From positions 1 through 64,000 of IMG/VR virus record IMGVR_UViG_3300028372_000002: DNA of 64,000 nucleotides; one strand, given 5' to 3'. The position numbers and the translations under genes were made by a program. The notes below the pieces were generated by a model. The model saw only the letters and a list, made by a program, of their open reading frames with translations. It ran no database searches and was not told the DNA's origin. This DNA is from a virus. Positions 13,834 to 21,865 of this stretch are shown here, one piece after another (within the stretch, counting starts at the first letter, position 1; every line of letters starts with the position of its first letter).

Positions 13834-14600
13834 GTCAAGACGACCAAACGAGCATCACACCTGCCGCACTACTTGCCGCCAGTAGGTTCTTGGGGTCGGG
13901 CGATGAGACAGACGCCCAAAACATGATAGCAGCGATGACACCCGGCGGTATCGAGCGTCAAGAGGCAGAAGGTCAGGCGCAATTCGTATCAAACGAACAG
14001 CTCCCACTGGAGATCTCAGGAGGGAGGGAGTTCCCGAGCTGCCGTGCCAAAGGGTGCTTCGTCGGATTCATGCGCGATGACAACTACGAATTCCTCGAAG
14101 ACGAAAAAGGTAATCGTATCCCGTGCGAGAACTGCAAAGGGACTCAAACCACGCCCGAGACGTGGGCATACCTCGAAAGCCTCGGGTTTGAGTTCGGAAA
14201 GCAGATCGATGACCTGTTCATTCAGGCGAAGCTCCCTGTAGGATGGACCAAAGAGCGTAGCAGCCACAGCATGTGGTCCTACATTCACGATGAGAAGGGT
14301 CGCGAGAGGATGGCTGTCTTCTACAAAGCAGCATTCTATGACCGCAGATCCCAAGCCAGCATCTCTAAGAGATTCGGCGTGAAATCTGACTTCGAAGCAG
14401 AAGAGGAAAGGGGCGTGTTCCTTCACCACGTCACCGACAAGTGCATCGACGGCTACGCCTTCAGCTCGGAACCCGTTGAAATCACGGACGACAAACAGTA
14501 TCACGAACTCAATGACGAGTCGTCTGAACAGTGTTACAAATGGCTCAAAGAAAACTACCCCAACTATGAAAATCCCTCTGCTTATTGGGATGAGGACTGA
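13830..14600 (+). CDS. Unknown protein with paired CxxC knuckles
   Basis: 256 residues, start ATG 13830 overlapping the regulator stop. Cys residues in CRAKGC (near residue 71) and CENC (near 98) suggest one zinc site in the first half. The second half is aromatic- and charge-rich with no motif. Translational coupling to the HTH regulator suggests a shared role, but no function can be assigned. Confidence 0.75.
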   Translation: MSQDDQTSITPAALLAASRFLGSGDETDAQNMIAAMTPGGIERQEAEGQAQFVSNEQLPLEISGGREFPSCRAKGCFVGFMRDDNYEFLEDEKGNRIPCENCKGTQTTPETWAYLESLGFEFGKQIDDLFIQAKLPVGWTKERSSHSMWSYIHDEKGRERMAVFYKAAFYDRRSQASISKRFGVKSDFEAEEERGVFLHHVTDKCIDGYAFSSEPVEITDDKQYHELNDESSEQCYKWLKENYPNYENPSAYWDED

Positions 14601-14601
14601 T

Positions 14602-14724
14602 ATGCATTTTTGCCCCCAAGAGATGATGGTCATCATGGCCGCCTTTGATCCCGCCATGGCCATATTTGTGAACGTTGCATGTCGCCGGTTCTTTGGGCAG
14701 GTCACCTCACTCATAAAGGGATAG
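14602..14724 (+). CDS. Small hydrophobic protein, 40 residues
   Basis: ATG 14602 follows the preceding TGA by one base, so translation is likely coupled. The peptide has a Cys-Pro start, a hydrophobic stretch of about 18 residues (Met/Val/Ala/Phe rich), and a basic C-terminus, like many short phage proteins with a single membrane segment. It is weakly supported by length alone. Confidence 0.45.
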   Translation: MHFCPQEMMVIMAAFDPAMAIFVNVACRRFFGQVTSLIKG

Positions 14725-14730
14725 ACATCC

Positions 14731-14809
14731 CTGCACGCTTCGTGTATGAACCCTTCCTTTATCAACAGCTCACAAAGAGGGAGCCATGAAGGACGCTCGA
14801 AGCGTGCAG
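14731..14809 (+). repeat. 12-bp inverted repeat enclosing a start codon
   Basis: CTGCACGCTTCG (14731-14742) and CGAAGCGTGCAG (14798-14809) are perfect complements. The 55-base loop contains the Shine-Dalgarno (AAAGAGGGAG) and ATG 14786 of the next gene, so in RNA the stem would close the start region off. Confidence 0.6.
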
Positions 14810-15004
14810 CCCATAACCACCTGCCGGACCCTTCCGGACCTCGAAAGGGCGCACAACAACAACCTGATCAACGCCGATGAGTACAGCACTCTGTTCCGGA
14901 GAGTCCGGGGCACGGCCTCTCCGCTGGAGCTGAAGATCTACACAGATCGCATCGAAGAGTACCGTCTTGGCAGATTCTACGAAACCCATCCCCGCCCACT
15001 ATAG
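14786..15004 (+). CDS. Unknown small protein
   Basis: 72 residues from ATG 14786, behind AAAGAGGGAG. Basic, probably helical, no motif. The first eight codons carry the right arm of the inverted repeat at 14798-14809, so part of the N-terminal sequence may be under RNA-structure constraint. Confidence 0.7.
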   Translation: MKDARSVQPITTCRTLPDLERAHNNNLINADEYSTLFRRVRGTASPLELKIYTDRIEEYRLGRFYETHPRPL

Positions 15005-15077
15005 GCGCTGCTTCCGCACATATATCGCGCTACCCACCCGGGCAAAACTCTTAGCCCTAAAAAACTGTAAATTCCTC

Positions 15078-15106
15078 TTGATGGCCTAGTTTCACTGGTG
15101 TAATGT
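15078..15106 (+). promoter_or_regulatory. Sigma70-type promoter candidate
   Basis: TTGATG 15078-15083, 17-base spacer, TAATGT 15101-15106 preceded by TG two bases before (extended -10). It sits in the 174-base gap before the gene at 15179, which otherwise shows nothing. Confidence 0.5.
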
Positions 15107-15178
15107 CGGCCTTCCCAACCGGGGACAACCTAGAAACGGGCACTGCCCTTAGCATTACTAGTCCAAGGAAGGTCTACC

Positions 15179-15655
15179 ATGCAGTCTGCTGTTAGCGAGA
15201 CTTTTTTTGCTCGCGTCACCAAGATCATCGATCACCCACGCCTCGCACTGATCCATCCCTTCGATAGGAAGACGCCGTTCGCGCTCAAGATCCATTCGAG
15301 CGACCTTTACGCCGAACACCTCAAAAACCTCAAGGAGCGCCGAGTTCTCCGAGTGATACGAGAGGGCCTCGACGTAGCGGCGTCACCCTCAGGTTCACTC
15401 GGCTCATTTCAGATCCGATGCTGCCACACGTGTTGGTCGAGCGAGTCGGGCTGCGATACCTGTAGAGGTCACGGTCGTATCTTCGTCTCAACTTCGACGG
15501 GATGCATCTGTTGCGGAGGGACCGGAATTAAGCTTGACGAGACCTTGAGCCCCTGCCAATGTTCCACGGTGCTCGGGCCTGCGGAGGCAAGCGAAAAAAT
15601 GATAGGCAGTCACATTCCGCATTCGCCCGATAGAAGACAGACCTACATCACCTGA
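15179..15655 (+). CDS. DnaJ-type cysteine-rich zinc protein
   Basis: 158 residues from ATG 15179 with CCAAGGAAGG upstream. Residues about 80-125 hold CHTC, CDTCRGHG, CICCGGTG and CQC, spaced like the CxxCxGxG repeats of the DnaJ zinc domain, though without a J domain. It probably binds two zinc ions and acts in protein-protein contacts; its partner is unknown. The N-terminal 75 residues form an unrecognised basic domain. Confidence 0.65.
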   Translation: MQSAVSETFFARVTKIIDHPRLALIHPFDRKTPFALKIHSSDLYAEHLKNLKERRVLRVIREGLDVAASPSGSLGSFQIRCCHTCWSSESGCDTCRGHGRIFVSTSTGCICCGGTGIKLDETLSPCQCSTVLGPAEASEKMIGSHIPHSPDRRQTYIT

Positions 15656-15671
15656 CAAAAGGAATAAGGAA

Positions 15672-16061
15672 ATGACCGCTAGTCCCGTCACGCAAGACAA
15701 CGAATCCGAAGTTCAAAGCCCAGAGGGTCGCAACGCTGATAACGATGTGATCGAAGATATGGAGGATTCGGTCGCTCGGCTCTTCAAAAAGTTCCTCTGG
15801 AATCTCGTTCCGGATGAGTTCTACCAAGAGGGCTCGAATCGGCCGGTATCCGAGGTCAGGGACATCTACTACACCGCCATCGACCAATCCACGTCAAGGC
15901 TGGTCAAGGAGTTTCTTAGCGAGTCTGAAGAGCTTATCACTAAGCTCCAACAGGCAGATCGCATGACCGATCTTAAAAAGCGACTCGACGCAGCATTTCA
16001 GGATGGGGACCTCGACACCCTCGAAGAAATCGCCAGCGTTCTCGAAGGCAAAGCGGAATAA
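15672..16061 (+). CDS. Unknown acidic helical protein
   Basis: 129 residues from ATG 15672, with AAAAGGAATAAGGAA upstream. Acidic, predicted largely helical by residue pattern, no motif. Its stop is followed by a CCCCACGTGGGG palindrome (16062-16073) and then a strong terminator, so it ends a transcription unit. Confidence 0.72.
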   Translation: MTASPVTQDNESEVQSPEGRNADNDVIEDMEDSVARLFKKFLWNLVPDEFYQEGSNRPVSEVRDIYYTAIDQSTSRLVKEFLSESEELITKLQQADRMTDLKKRLDAAFQDGDLDTLEEIASVLEGKAE

Positions 16062-16085
16062 CCCCACGTGGGGATCTTAATCAGA

Positions 16086-16116
16086 AGCGCCTCAGATTCC
16101 TCTGGGGCGCTTTTTT
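16086..16116 (+). terminator. Intrinsic terminator
   Basis: AGCGCCTCAGA (16086-16096) pairs with TCTGGGGCGCT (16101-16111), 11 pairs with one G-U, around a TTCC loop, followed by six T (16111-16116). This is the clearest Rho-independent terminator in the window. Confidence 0.88.
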
Positions 16117-16127
16117 CTGGAGGCACT

Positions 16128-16652
16128 ATGAAGCTATATCACATCGCCGCAATCGGCCGTAACAATGCTATCGGGAAGGACGGAGAGATTCCTTGGAAGC
16201 TCTCGTGCGATCTCATGAGGTTTGCTGAAATAACCAAGCATCACGCCTTGATTATGGGGCGCAAGACCTACGAGGGTCTAGGAAAGCCGCTGCCGAATCG
16301 AACCAACATCGTACTGACCCGAAATCGAGCTTGGGATGCCGGTAAGCACAAAGGAGCAGCCAACCTTAAGGTTGTGCACTCGATTGCACAGGCCATGGAT
16401 GAAGCTTTTTCCCTCCATGAAGAAGTGTACATCGGTGGTGGTGAGGGATTGTACCGGGACACCCTCGATCAAGTCGATTGTTTGCGAATCACCCACGTCA
16501 ACCAGACGCCCGAAGCCGATACGTTCTACCCCGAAATCGATGCTTCCATTTGGGTGCCGTCGCACGTCATAACGCGCAGCGGATACGCGTACGTGGACTA
16601 CGTCAGGCGTGAAACCACTAACCAAGCCCTCCGCCTTTTTCCCGGCAAATAA
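16128..16652 (+). CDS. folA: Dihydrofolate reductase
   Basis: 174 residues from ATG 16128, with CTGGAGG upstream. NADPH-dependent reduction of dihydrofolate for thymidylate synthesis. Seen: IGKDGEIPWKL (residues about 14-24, usual IPWHL), LMRF with an acidic residue just before it matching the substrate Asp/Glu position, MGRKTYEGLGKPLPNR, and YIGGGEGLYR (cofactor loop, usual IGGAEIY). Length is normal for the family. No thymidylate synthase lies beside it. The gene carries a GTGCACTCGATTGCAC copy of the repeated 16-mer at 16374-16389. Confidence 0.9.
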   Translation: MKLYHIAAIGRNNAIGKDGEIPWKLSCDLMRFAEITKHHALIMGRKTYEGLGKPLPNRTNIVLTRNRAWDAGKHKGAANLKVVHSIAQAMDEAFSLHEEVYIGGGEGLYRDTLDQVDCLRITHVNQTPEADTFYPEIDASIWVPSHVITRSGYAYVDYVRRETTNQALRLFPGK

Positions 16653-16720
16653 ACCCATCTGTTGAATCGCGGTAAGATATGAGGTAGCGACCATGCTCAT
16701 GCGCACGACAAGGAGACGCC

Positions 16721-17221
16721 ATGAGTATGATCAAAATCCTTTTTCTTATCGCGATGATACAGTCCGGGGATGCCGACCTTCCGGACATACATACCCCTCC
16801 TGTTCAGCAGAGCGGATGGTCGACCTACTACGACCTGAGCGACGCCAGTATGAACGGGGATATAATGGCCAACGGAAAAGAGTTTGATCCGTCCGCCATG
16901 TCGATAGCCCATCGGAGTATTCCGCTGGGTACAATGGTTTTGATCGAGCACGCTCATACCGGAAACAGGGTTTGGGCGGAAGTCACGGATAGAGGACCTT
17001 ATGGGGCCATACATGATGGAAGGTGGGTACTGAAGCTGAACCGTAGCGACCCCGGGAGGTGGAGAGGCGTGGCAGATTTATCGTACGGCGTTGCAAAAGC
17101 TCTTACCAATGCGGAGGGCCGACCTCCTAATTCCGACATTAAAATCAGGTACTGGAAACAAGCCTCGTTACGCAGACCCATTGTGTTTCTGGAGACCAGA
17201 AGGTACGTTTCAGTCTATTAA
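16721..17221 (+). CDS. RlpA-like double-psi beta-barrel protein
   Basis: 166 residues from ATG 16721 (AAGGAG upstream; ATG 16727 also possible). A short signal-like hydrophobic start (residues 3-14) is followed by an RlpA/expansin-type domain: GWSTYYD, MANGKEFD, AHRSIPLGTMV, VWAEVTDRGPYG and LSYGVAKAL, in the family order. RlpA proteins cleave or bind denuded peptidoglycan in the periplasm. In a phage this suggests cell-wall remodelling or a lysis helper. No Cys lipobox is seen, so it is probably secreted. Confidence 0.8.
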   Translation: MSMIKILFLIAMIQSGDADLPDIHTPPVQQSGWSTYYDLSDASMNGDIMANGKEFDPSAMSIAHRSIPLGTMVLIEHAHTGNRVWAEVTDRGPYGAIHDGRWVLKLNRSDPGRWRGVADLSYGVAKALTNAEGRPPNSDIKIRYWKQASLRRPIVFLETRRYVSVY

Positions 17222-17260
17222 TTGACCTGATGCCAAACACAAAACCTAGATGAGACAGTC

Positions 17261-17605
17261 ATGAATGACGAATCTTTTGCCAAAATTATTATCGTTGTTT
17301 TCCTAGTCTTCGCTTTTGGTGGGTGCGGTGCTGCATACGTAAACAGCAAGGATGCTGTAAATGTAAAAGTCACCGACAAAACAGTGAAGAGGTACGGTAA
17401 AGACGGTGACAAATTTCTCATCTTCACCGACAAGGAGTCGTTTGAGAACGTAGATTCCATGCTCTTTGGGAAGTTTGACAGTGCAGATGTGTATGGGAAG
17501 ATTGAAAAAGGGAAGTGTTATACCTTCACGGTCGCCGGTTGGCGGATCCCCTTCTTTAGCTCTTACCGGAACGTCCTTGCCATCAAGAGCAGAGACTGCA
17601 AATGA
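17261..17605 (+). CDS. Membrane or lipoprotein-like phage protein
   Basis: 114 residues from ATG 17261. Residues 7-24 are a hydrophobic segment ending in FGGCG, a weak lipobox-like site. The mature part has a beta-rich look (KFLIFTDKESFENVDSML and GKxYTFTVAGWRIPFFS). Similar small envelope proteins occur in many phages. It overlaps the next gene by ATGA. Function unknown. Confidence 0.7.
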   Translation: MNDESFAKIIIVVFLVFAFGGCGAAYVNSKDAVNVKVTDKTVKRYGKDGDKFLIFTDKESFENVDSMLFGKFDSADVYGKIEKGKCYTFTVAGWRIPFFSSYRNVLAIKSRDCK

Positions 17606-18174
17606 ATCTCACTAAAAGCATCTCAGCAGCGAAAGAGAATCCACGCAGAATAGATCTGTTGGTTTCTAGCGTGGCGGATAGGATTCTCCGAGGCAGGCCG
17701 GAAGAGGTGACGCTCGCCTACCTTGATGACCTCCTTGCTGATCACTCCGAGCTGGTGAGAGATACCGCTAGATTTTGCGTGGCCTGTGTACCCTTCCTTC
17801 AGGGGGCAGTAGAGACCGTCGAGCATAACGAATCCTATAACCTAGCTACAGACGAACACATACGAAAATGGATTTCTGGGCTGGCATGGGCCATCATCAC
17901 ATCAGCTCAATGTGGAATTCCGGCTACGGGCATTCATGTTTGGCTGGACACGGGCTACGAGGACGCCACTCAATCATCGACTTGGATAAGCTTTCAATTT
18001 GGTGAGGTGAAAGTAGAAAGACGAAATTGGCAGGGGGCGATCTGGCAATGTAACTTTGATGCTGCTGTCGCACCGGCGGCCCCGGAGGATCAGGCTAACG
18101 GCTTCTGGGACTTGAGGTATATGAGCTGGCGAAGTGAATGCTTTCAGGAAGGTATAGACAATAACAGCTCATGA
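17602..18174 (+). CDS. Unknown protein
   Basis: 190 residues, ATG 17602 overlapping the previous stop. The first two-thirds look helical; the C-terminal third is Trp- and Ala-rich. No known motif, signal peptide or membrane helix. Coupled to the envelope-like protein upstream. Confidence 0.72.
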   Translation: MNLTKSISAAKENPRRIDLLVSSVADRILRGRPEEVTLAYLDDLLADHSELVRDTARFCVACVPFLQGAVETVEHNESYNLATDEHIRKWISGLAWAIITSAQCGIPATGIHVWLDTGYEDATQSSTWISFQFGEVKVERRNWQGAIWQCNFDAAVAPAAPEDQANGFWDLRYMSWRSECFQEGIDNNSS

Positions 18175-18252
18175 GATAAGGCCCTTGAAGAAATGCGGAT
18201 CGGACTGTTCATCCGCAGCGGTGGAAGGATGCTTCAACTAAGGAGTGGCTGT

Positions 18253-18969
18253 ATGTTCAACAAGCTACCTGTCGACAAACCGCCTGAGATAACCTCAAGC
18301 GAGTACGATGCTCTGACTCAGTCGCACCCTTGGCCGACTAGGCTAGCGGATGTGAACGCAGGAGTTGTATCTGGGCTTCTTAAGCGTGGACTACTTAACG
18401 AATCTGAAGGCGTATATGCCGCTACCGTCAGGGGCAACCGTGTCGCGAACAGGTGCAGGAATCGCCTATGGCTGAAGTCACTTGGATCTGATAGCTACGT
18501 TCTCTATATCGGATGGACGTCCATTGGGATGTTCGAGCGCATACCATCTAAGTCAGAAGAGCTTTGGATTGCGTCTGACTCCGCTGACACATCCCTTCAG
18601 GAGTTCAATAGCGCAGATGATGCCATTACCTACCTCATCAATAGGCGTGAAGAGAGCAAGCCTGATGGATGGACCCTTGAGGGCAAGTCAGAAAAGGGGT
18701 TCCCCGAATACTCAAAGCAGATGACTTTCGCAAAGCTCATCATCTGGTCAACATCGAACGGGGCCTTTGGCAAAATACGAACGGCCGATAAGAGCTGGGT
18801 ACTCACTGCACAGAATGTTCATGAGTGCGCTTCGATGCTGGTAGATGATTACAAGACTGTGCTCAGGCGTGAGCTTAAGTCTCTAAGTGATAGCGGCGGA
18901 CTGAGAGTCATTACTGACAACGATCCCTGCCTTGGTCTCCATTGCAGCACGTTAATTCCCGCAGAGTGA
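18253..18969 (+). CDS. Unknown protein
   Basis: 238 residues when begun at ATG 18253, which has AAGGAGTGG upstream; in-frame ATG 18193 and 18229 lack good sites. A 6-bp hairpin (GCGGAT with ATCCGC, 18194-18215) precedes it. The N-terminal 80 residues have a pattern compatible with a winged helix (SGLLKRGLLNE then AATVRGNRVANR), which is only a suggestion. It converges with the minus-strand AAA+ gene two bases later. Confidence 0.7.
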   Translation: MFNKLPVDKPPEITSSEYDALTQSHPWPTRLADVNAGVVSGLLKRGLLNESEGVYAATVRGNRVANRCRNRLWLKSLGSDSYVLYIGWTSIGMFERIPSKSEELWIASDSADTSLQEFNSADDAITYLINRREESKPDGWTLEGKSEKGFPEYSKQMTFAKLIIWSTSNGAFGKIRTADKSWVLTAQNVHECASMLVDDYKTVLRRELKSLSDSGGLRVITDNDPCLGLHCSTLIPAE

Positions 18970-18970
18970 A

Positions 18971-20377
18971 TTACTTCTTATCCTTTCCGAGATCCTTGAT
19001 TGTAAGGAGCTTTCCAATAGCCGACCTCTGTTTTCTGTCCTGAGTCCCCTGAGAGTCCTCCTTCCACGGCTTGTACTCGTAGGACTCTTCTTCTGTAGAG
19101 GCAGACCTGCTAGTCGTCCCCAGATACTCACCCTCCGATGCAATTGTATCCAACCCGATGTCACCAGTAATCTTACCGAATGTAATATCATCCTCGGGCG
19201 GCCGGTAATCCATACCCTGTACCGCCATCCTTCGGCACACCTCTTTTGTCCCAGCACCGGCGTAAGCCCTGTGAACATCGCACATGAACTCTAGAGCATC
19301 CGGTGGCACAGAGTCTCCGACCTCTGCTATCAAATCGGCGTCCGCCATGTACTGGCGCACCTCCCTCTCGATGGCTTCTTCTTCAGACGTCTTCATAGCC
19401 AGTATCTGGTCGATTCTACCGGGGCGTCTTGCAGCCGCTGGAAGTGCGAGGTAATTATTAGCTGTAATGAGGGTTAGCGGCACTGAGTACATGCCGTCCT
19501 CGAACAGCCAAAGGTGCCTTGAAAGAGAAGAGGCGATGTAGTCGATGTCGTCAATTATCACCATCGTGGGCTTGATCCAGAACATAATGTCCTGCCACAT
19601 CACCTTGTTGATATTGGGGAGGACGGAGTTGGACACGATGAGGGTTTTCTTAGACAGTTCTCTCCTTACGTGATGAACAAAGGTAGTCTTACCTGTTCCC
19701 TGACGACCCTGAAGAAGAACGGTGCGCTTTTCTCCCGCATCCATGAACTGCTTCCACTCTTCGATATATTCTAGCTTCTCGCCCTTAAATTCCTCTCTGT
19801 CTTCCTCTGTCTCTATCAGGACAAGATCTTCTACATCCCAATCCAGAAGCATCGACTCAGACTCAGACCAAATACACTGCGATATTGAGCGCCTGAATTC
19901 CTCGCGGCCATCCAAGGGCGCAAACATAAGATCGACATGAGGGTGACCACTCGTATAAAATAGAGACTGGCCGCCTCCTATGGGTTGCCTAAGAAGAAGG
20001 AAGTTGTCGAACTCCTTTTCTATTTTGGACTCACCATGGATGCTTTCTGCGTAGTGGATGGCCTCCCACGCCACCCACTTGAATTCCTCCCCCGCCAGAG
20101 CATACTTCCTATCTGCCATATAGCTAATCACGCTGGGAAGCGTATCTTTCGAATTCCTTTGAAGGACTTCACGAGTGAAATTCAGCGCGAAGGTTGCAAT
20201 CGTGTGCGGCTTAGATAGATCCAGATCTTTAGTGATGTCTACCCAAGACTTGACCTCATCAATCGCTTCTAGGGCGAACTCAGCTTTTTCAGATGGCAAG
20301 TCCACACCATCAACAATAACCCTAGAAGCCGCGAGCTGCCCGAGACCTGTTGCGATAACCTTCCAAACCGGAAGCAT
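18971..20377 (-). CDS. AAA+ ATPase
   Basis: 468 residues, start ATG at 20377. Walker A GRQGTGKTT near residues 223-231, Walker B MVIIDDIDY near 270-278, a sensor-type LITANN segment, and RRPGRID near 317-323 as arginine finger region, as in BCS1/FtsH/proteasome-type AAA+ proteins. The 200-residue N-terminal part is an unrecognised helical domain. It is the only minus-strand gene between 11 and 36 kb and has its own divergent promoter region. Likely a remodelling or unfolding ATPase; partner unknown. The gene includes a TGCAATCGTGTGC partial repeat at 20195-20207. Confidence 0.8.
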   Translation of the reverse strand: MLPVWKVIATGLGQLAASRVIVDGVDLPSEKAEFALEAIDEVKSWVDITKDLDLSKPHTIATFALNFTREVLQRNSKDTLPSVISYMADRKYALAGEEFKWVAWEAIHYAESIHGESKIEKEFDNFLLLRQPIGGGQSLFYTSGHPHVDLMFAPLDGREEFRRSISQCIWSESESMLLDWDVEDLVLIETEEDREEFKGEKLEYIEEWKQFMDAGEKRTVLLQGRQGTGKTTFVHHVRRELSKKTLIVSNSVLPNINKVMWQDIMFWIKPTMVIIDDIDYIASSLSRHLWLFEDGMYSVPLTLITANNYLALPAAARRPGRIDQILAMKTSEEEAIEREVRQYMADADLIAEVGDSVPPDALEFMCDVHRAYAGAGTKEVCRRMAVQGMDYRPPEDDITFGKITGDIGLDTIASEGEYLGTTSRSASTEEESYEYKPWKEDSQGTQDRKQRSAIGKLLTIKDLGKDKK

Positions 20378-20420
20378 GATGGAACCTTGTGGTATGATGC
20401 ATCTTGGTCAAAAATGCGAG

Positions 20421-20450
20421 TTGACCCGTATGCAAAGATACTGTTAGCTA
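20421..20450 (+). promoter_or_regulatory. Promoter candidate TTGACCCGT/TGTTAGC
   Basis: TTGACC 20421-20426 and TGTTAGCT at 20442-20449, resembling the 7176 and 11048 promoters with one extra spacer base. It would start RNA almost at ATG 20452, so the first transcript could be nearly leaderless, or translation may begin at ATG 20461. Confidence 0.45.
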
Positions 20451-20451
20451 G

Positions 20452-20757
20452 ATGGCGCATATGAAGGACGCTTCCATTCACACCAGTACACTACCTGATG
20501 GAACCATCTTCCAATGGAAGGTGGTTGGTAAGCAAGGTTCTTTTGGTTGCGTGTTCGGGTTTCATGACACGATAAAGGATCGAGAGACCGAGACATTCAT
20601 CTATACGAGATGCGATAGGTGTGAGCAAAGAATCGTGAGGCTAAAATCTTTCCTTTCGAAGGAAGTTCAGCCCGACAAGATGTGGCTAGCTAACGGTACG
20701 TTTGCAGACCATATCAAAAGAAGACGACCAGAGGATCCCCCGAGCATCAAGAGATAA
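20452..20757 (+). CDS. Unknown small protein with CxxC
   Basis: 101 residues from ATG 20452 (ATG 20461 is the alternative); no Shine-Dalgarno is seen for either. A CDRC knuckle at about residue 57, with a second Cys earlier absent, gives weak support for zinc binding. The C-terminus is Arg/Lys and Pro rich. No family recognised. Confidence 0.65.
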   Translation: MAHMKDASIHTSTLPDGTIFQWKVVGKQGSFGCVFGFHDTIKDRETETFIYTRCDRCEQRIVRLKSFLSKEVQPDKMWLANGTFADHIKRRRPEDPPSIKR

Positions 20758-20828
20758 ACATAGTTGGAATGCGTAGTGAGGATGCCTAAGAATCACCCCG
20801 GCATGACTCAACTAGCAACGAGGACCCT

Positions 20829-21116
20829 ATGAAATCTCTTATTGAGCGTATCAAGATGTTTGTCGAGGCCAATCCTTGGCACTCTTCTGGCGGCAAATTC
20901 TCCAGTGCAAAGAAGCTTGCTAAAAATGGTAAAGGCTCTTATTCGAAAAAGGGCAAAAAATACGCCGTTGGAAAAGGATCCAGCGGGCCTTACGCCAAAA
21001 AAGTTAATAAGGACTGCGGTCGAGATGACCGGCCGCAGGACGCCACAAGATGTCGAGACGAGAAGGTCCCCGAGTGGTCCAAGGAGCGCTACGGAGATTC
21101 TGATAGATTCAAATAA
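20829..21116 (+). CDS. Small basic protein
   Basis: 95 residues from ATG 20829, with ACGAGGA upstream. Very Lys/Gly/Ser-rich between residues 20 and 60 after an NPWHSSGGKFSS motif that recurs at the N-terminus of several phage proteins of unknown role. The composition suggests nucleic-acid binding. A possible partner of the methyltransferase gene that follows 17 bases later, though only position supports that. Confidence 0.65.
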   Translation: MKSLIERIKMFVEANPWHSSGGKFSSAKKLAKNGKGSYSKKGKKYAVGKGSSGPYAKKVNKDCGRDDRPQDATRCRDEKVPEWSKERYGDSDRFK

Positions 21117-21133
21117 CCCACCAGAGAGTCCTG

Positions 21134-21865
21134 ATGTATAAGTATCAACTTACGAAGATGGACGCCGTTGACTTCCTTAAGGAGTTCCCTGACGAGTCTG
21201 TCAACTGCATCGTCACAGACCCCGCCTACGAATCCCTAGAAAAGCACCGAAGCAAGGGAACTACGACGAGGCTCAAGGAGAGCGACGGCTCATCTAATCA
21301 GTGGTTCCCTATTTTCCCAAACAGCCGTTTCGATGAGTTCTACCGGGAATGCCACAGGGTCCTCAAGAAAGATAGTCACCTCTACACCTTCAGTGACTGC
21401 GAAACCTTGTTCATCATGAAGCCTGTCGGCGAGAACGTGGGCTTCAAGTTCTGGAAGGACCTGATCTGGCTCAAGATGACAAAGGACATGAAGAAGATCC
21501 GCATGGGAATGGGCTACCACTACCGGAACACCAATGAACGAGTGCTTTTCTTCGAGAAGGGAAAGCGAAAGCTTAAAGACCTGTCGATGATCGATGTCTT
21601 CCAATACCCGAGACCGCCGCGTGGAGGATACCCCACCGAGAAGCCTTGGGAGATTGCCCGGGACGTCATATCTCAATGCACTGACGAAGGGGACCTCGTC
21701 ATTGACCCATTTATGGGTGGAGGATCTACGGGATATGCAGCTCTTACCCTCGGCAGGAACTTTATCGGTAATGACAAAGTCGATTTTGCACTCAAATACT
21801 CTCAAGAGAAGCTAGGACCTCGGGGTGTGAAGAGCAACCTCTTGGAAAATCTTCAGGGTGCGTAA
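21134..21865 (+). CDS. DNA methyltransferase, N4/N6 (beta class)
   Basis: 243 residues from ATG 21134. Transfers a methyl group from S-adenosylmethionine to adenine N6 or cytosine N4. TDPAY at residues 28-32 is the catalytic motif IV (usual DPPY), and DPFMGGGSTG near 191-200 is the AdoMet-binding motif I, in the beta-class order. No restriction enzyme is adjacent, so it is probably an orphan methylase protecting phage DNA. It overlaps the next gene by one base (TAATG). Confidence 0.9.
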   Translation: MYKYQLTKMDAVDFLKEFPDESVNCIVTDPAYESLEKHRSKGTTTRLKESDGSSNQWFPIFPNSRFDEFYRECHRVLKKDSHLYTFSDCETLFIMKPVGENVGFKFWKDLIWLKMTKDMKKIRMGMGYHYRNTNERVLFFEKGKRKLKDLSMIDVFQYPRPPRGGYPTEKPWEIARDVISQCTDEGDLVIDPFMGGGSTGYAALTLGRNFIGNDKVDFALKYSQEKLGPRGVKSNLLENLQGA

